From assembly GCA_032191485.1 (NCBI GenBank), contig JAVDOI010000125.1:118572-182571 (forward strand): 64,000 bases of DNA, in the 5' to 3' direction. Below are positions 61,181 through 64,000 of this stretch, piece by piece. The notes under the pieces were generated by a model. The model made no database searches, was not told the DNA's origin, and saw nothing but the letters and a program-made list of their open reading frames with translations. Origin of the DNA: Leptoclinus maculatus (Eukaryota > Chordata > Actinopteri > Perciformes > Stichaeidae). The translations under genes and the position numbers were made by a program. Position 1 is the stretch's first letter. Each line of letters starts with the position of its first letter.

Positions 61181-61186
61181 CAGAGA

Positions 61187-61352
61187 TGGGGGGGGGGGGG
61201 GGGGGAGGGGAGACAATTAAAGACAGAAATACTCTGCTTGATAGGGGTGAGAGATGAGGAGGTGGGGGGAGAAAGTGGGTGATAAAAAGAGACAAAAATA
61301 GCGATAGAAATACTCTGCAAGAACAGGGAGGTGACTTCAAGCTTAATAAACT

Positions 61353-61433
<81 letters not shown>

Positions 61434-61760
61434 TCAGCTAAAAAAAACAGAGGTCACCCTCCAACAATCCAGTGACTCCACAGCAACAGAAAACACTGTT
61501 AATAATCAGCCGATGCTGAACAACCATCACTCGCGAAGCCGTCCAGCGTCTCCCCGCCCCCCCCCCCCCCCTCCTCATGTGAAATTCCAGGACTTTTTAT
61601 TTTTCGAGGAGCTTCCAGAAATAAGTCGGAGCTCTAAACATGTTTTTTTCTCCTCCTCTAGCTTTTGTTTATGCTTTCTTTGTGTCCCAGGATGGAAACT
61701 AACGAAACATGTCGAAGCAGTAAGTGTATTCATGTAAAGCAGGAAGGGGGGGGGGGGCTG
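61187..61760. repeat. G run, (GT)37 and C/G runs
   Basis: A 17-base G run at 61189-61205, GT at 61359-61432, C run at 61557-61572 and G run at 61746-61757. Confidence 0.95.
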
Positions 61761-62238
61761 TAATTGATACAAATGGCCGCCCACAATAATTCAGCACCAT
61801 TGAAAGTTAGCCGAATTAGCCGAATAAGCAATTAGCGGTTCCTGTTTGCATTGTACCCGTTGATGTACAGACAGCCATCCCTGTGTGACGCTGAAGGAAA
61901 CGTTGAACCTCAGAGGACAACATGTTGCTTTCAGGGGTTCTGAGGTCCAACACTTCGATGCTCACATTTGCAACGAAACAGAGTTCAGGTTTTCGTTTGT
62001 GCTGCACAGGTACGGTCTCACCTAGAAGTTTCATAGTGAAGCCACGTGTTAAAGAACAGAGGCTTTGGTTCAGATACGATCATCTCGTTAACATCTCGTT
62101 CCTCAACAAGTCGTGTTTGTGTTTGGAGCGCGTTTCAAAATGGTGGAGATCCAAAACGGATGCACGGGACGCAACTTTAGAGATTTAATCTGATGGGACG
62201 GTTTAACGGAAACAGTGAGAAGAAGCTGGTACAGTAGG

Positions 62239-62240
<2 letters not shown>
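61761..62240. other. Non-repetitive intron
   Basis: No gene recognised. Confidence 0.5.
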
Positions 62241-62298
<58 letters not shown>

Positions 62299-62403
62299 TC
62301 AGGTATTAAAAACATGTCTGTTTACACATAAACACACATTAAAGCTGCATTTTCTGTTCCAACGAACCCGCTCTCAATCTCACACACACATTAACGCTTA
62401 CGT

Positions 62404-62461
<58 letters not shown>

Positions 62462-62586
62462 ACTGGTGAGGTATAAAGTAATGGATAATGAGAAATGAGA
62501 AGCTTTTCCATCAACAGAGTCAACTGGAAAAAGTGTGTTTGCTCTCCGTATATTGTTTTTACTGAAACAAGTGTCTGCACATTTAG

Positions 62587-62644
<58 letters not shown>
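62241..62644. repeat. Three CA arrays
   Basis: CA at 62241-62296, 62404-62457 and 62589-62644. Confidence 0.97.
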
Positions 62645-62646
<2 letters not shown>

Positions 62647-62649
62647 CCA

Positions 62650-63307
62650 TCAGGCAAAGTCGATACAGTAAAAGCATCATTTTCAACACCGAAGCAAAAA
62701 TAAGTAACGACACTGTTGACAGGAACAGGAAGTCAGTTTGACGAACGAGCCAAAGAGTCAATAATTATGTTTTTTAAAGGATGTCTTGTAAAAGTGCAGA
62801 GATTAATAATAACAAATCCAAGCAGAAATACAGGAATATACTGTAAATTTGAAAAACTGAGATTCATGAGGAAGGTCTTAGAGATATTAGAGGAAAGTAA
62901 ATCTCCAATAAGGATTCATATTTCTGGTATATTTGTACTTATTAAGTGCTTGTAGAGATATAAAAAGAAAATGTGACACATCGCCTCCACAAATATTGAG
63001 TAAAATAAATAGTAGAAGTTGATTTTAGTGTCTGAAACACAGCTGAAGTGTCTGCAGGTTGACAGTAGGAATATTACAGAAACATTTAGAGGATTTAGAG
63101 CCACGTGCAGAGGACATCTCTACCGAATATAAGAAAGAAAAACGTGCAAACAGACGCTTCGTTGCGAGATTTGAATGTATCCGAAGTCGGTTGTTTCGCT
63201 ACGAACACAAGTTGTTGAGTATGTTGCAGCGAAACTCTGAGACTTTAAAGTGGAAAATCTTACAGATAATAAAGAAAAACAACAAAGTGAGTAAAGTGTT
63301 GACCGAC
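62650..63307. other. Start of intron 1 next to exon 1
   Basis: AT-rich non-repetitive sequence beginning at the exon 1 donor (GTCGGTCAAC on the minus strand). No repeat or ORF of note. Confidence 0.6.
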
Positions 63308-63987
63308 CTGGCGCTGGTGCAGTCCTGGTACAGGATCTCGAAGTCCTTCTTGGAGATGAGCTTGCAGCGGTTCACGCCGGGCTGGATGGCGCCGAGCCCC
63401 CGCAGGACGCGCACCTGCTCCACGGTGCACACCACCGGCGCGATGTCCAGCCTCTTGAGCTTGGTGTAGACGGTGTGCAGCCCGCCCACCAGGTGCTTCA
63501 GGAAGAGGTCGAACACCTGCGGCAGGCAGATGAGCTCCTGGCCGTCCACGCCGAAGCTGGCCACCTTCACGCCGTGCACCTCCACCAGCTTACACTCGCT
63601 GCAGAGACCCGGGCTGGCGGAGGTCTGCGCCATACCGGGGGAGCCGGGGGTCAGACCGGTCGCGTTCAGCGAGCCGAGCCCTCCGAGGGGACCCAGAGCG
63701 GCGGCGGCGCAGCCCCGGTCGTGTCCGGAGGCGCCGTTGCCCAATCCGGCCAGCGCGCCCCCTGGTCCGGGCAGGAAAGCGCTGAGCATGCTGCTGGTGA
63801 GCCGCGGCGACGGGGACAGGGAGTGGGAGTGGGAGTGAGCGTGGGAGTTGGTGTGGCCCGGGCTGGAGGTGCCGGTGGAGCTGACGGAGGTGTGGAGCGC
63901 GTCCGGCGCAGAGCGGTAGAGCGCGGCCGGAGTCGGGGCGCCCGAGCCCGGCGGAGAGAGCAGCGGAGGGGAGCCGGGGAGCGACAT
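63308..63987 (-). CDS. dach2: dach2-like exon 1: N-terminus and Ski/Sno/Dac (DACHbox-N) domain
   Basis: This exon encodes residues 1-226 plus two bases of codon 227 of a Dachshund-family nuclear cofactor, known to act with Six and Eya proteins in eye, muscle and limb development. Residues 1-127 are Ser/Pro/Gly-rich, with a His/Ser run SHAHSHSHSLSPSPR at 48-62. Residues 128-226 form the Ski/Sno/Dac domain, a winged-helix-like fold, with the signature ELICLPQVFDLFLKHLVGGL at 151-170 and GLGAIQPGVNRCKLISKKDF at 198-217. VDGQELICLPQVFDLF and KRLDIAPVVCTVEQVR resemble DACH2 more than DACH1, as far as I recall those proteins. The exon ends GCC AG|GTCGGT; AG joins C of exon 2 to make Ser227. The ATG at 63987 has a weak context and no in-frame stop in the 13 bases upstream, so an earlier start outside the window cannot be excluded. 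The N-terminus nevertheless resembles the short DACH2 N-terminus. Base composition is GC-rich, unlike the introns. Confidence 0.95.
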
Positions 63988-64000
63988 GGAGCTGAGGCGA

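Noticed and set aside
63473..63838. Plus-strand ORF opposite dach2 exon 1
   Set aside because: It is the antisense shadow of the GC-rich exon; the minus strand carries the conserved domain.

Overview
The window is vertebrate nuclear DNA, most likely from a teleost fish. It holds the 5' part of one gene on the minus strand: a Dachshund-family transcription cofactor, closest to DACH2 (dach2). Four coding exons can be read with matching splice phases: exon 1 (63308-63987), exon 2 (19336-19451), exon 3 (8418-8525) and exon 4 (983-1129). Together they carry 1,051 coding bases, or 350 codons plus one base. They encode a Ser/His/Gly-rich N-terminus, the Ski/Sno/Dac (DACHbox-N) domain, an AT-hook-like basic patch and the start of the low-complexity linker. 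The C-terminal coiled-coil domain (DACHbox-C) must be encoded beyond the left edge. No second gene, tRNA, rRNA or CRISPR array was found.

More than 98% of the window is intron: part of intron 4 (1-982), intron 3 (1130-8417), intron 2 (8526-19335) and intron 1 (19452-63307, about 43.9 kb). The teleost assignment rests on very dense (CA)n/(GT)n arrays, up to 165 bp, and on dispersed repeats whose motifs I recognise from fish genomes. These include the 'TACTCCACTACATCTGAGG' type, the 'GATTAATCGACAATGAAAAT' type, and 'CCACCAGGGGGCGACTCCTC' elements. Nearly all long open reading frames outside the exons are translations of simple repeats.

The introns hold at least eight distinct minisatellites with units of 23 to about 51 bp: 4552-5412, 14430-14870, 24240-25000, 35390-36090, 45715-46500, 53053-53764, 58196-58830 and the ATCC-based array 28175-29440. 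There is also a 750-bp GTT/GTG array, two long purine/pyrimidine tracts (17160-19076 and 54945-56480), a degenerate hAT-transposase-like fragment, and pieces of LINE-like and TIR-bearing elements. Three minisatellites appear to be amplified from the cores of dispersed fish repeats.

The most interesting signal is at exon 3. It lies between (GT)15, which replaces the polypyrimidine tract, and (AC)13, which starts 3 nt after the 5' splice site. In the pre-mRNA these are complementary and could loop out the whole 108-nt exon. Exons 3 and 4 are both multiples of three with phase 1 at both ends, so skipping either would keep the frame. Other points are a 64-bp perfect palindrome at the edge of the ATCC array, a 30-bp perfect palindrome in intron 3, two near-identical dispersed elements carrying CTCF-like motifs, and a 20-bp inverted repeat bounding a 1.56-kb segment. 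All functional statements beyond the dach2 exons are inference from sequence alone.
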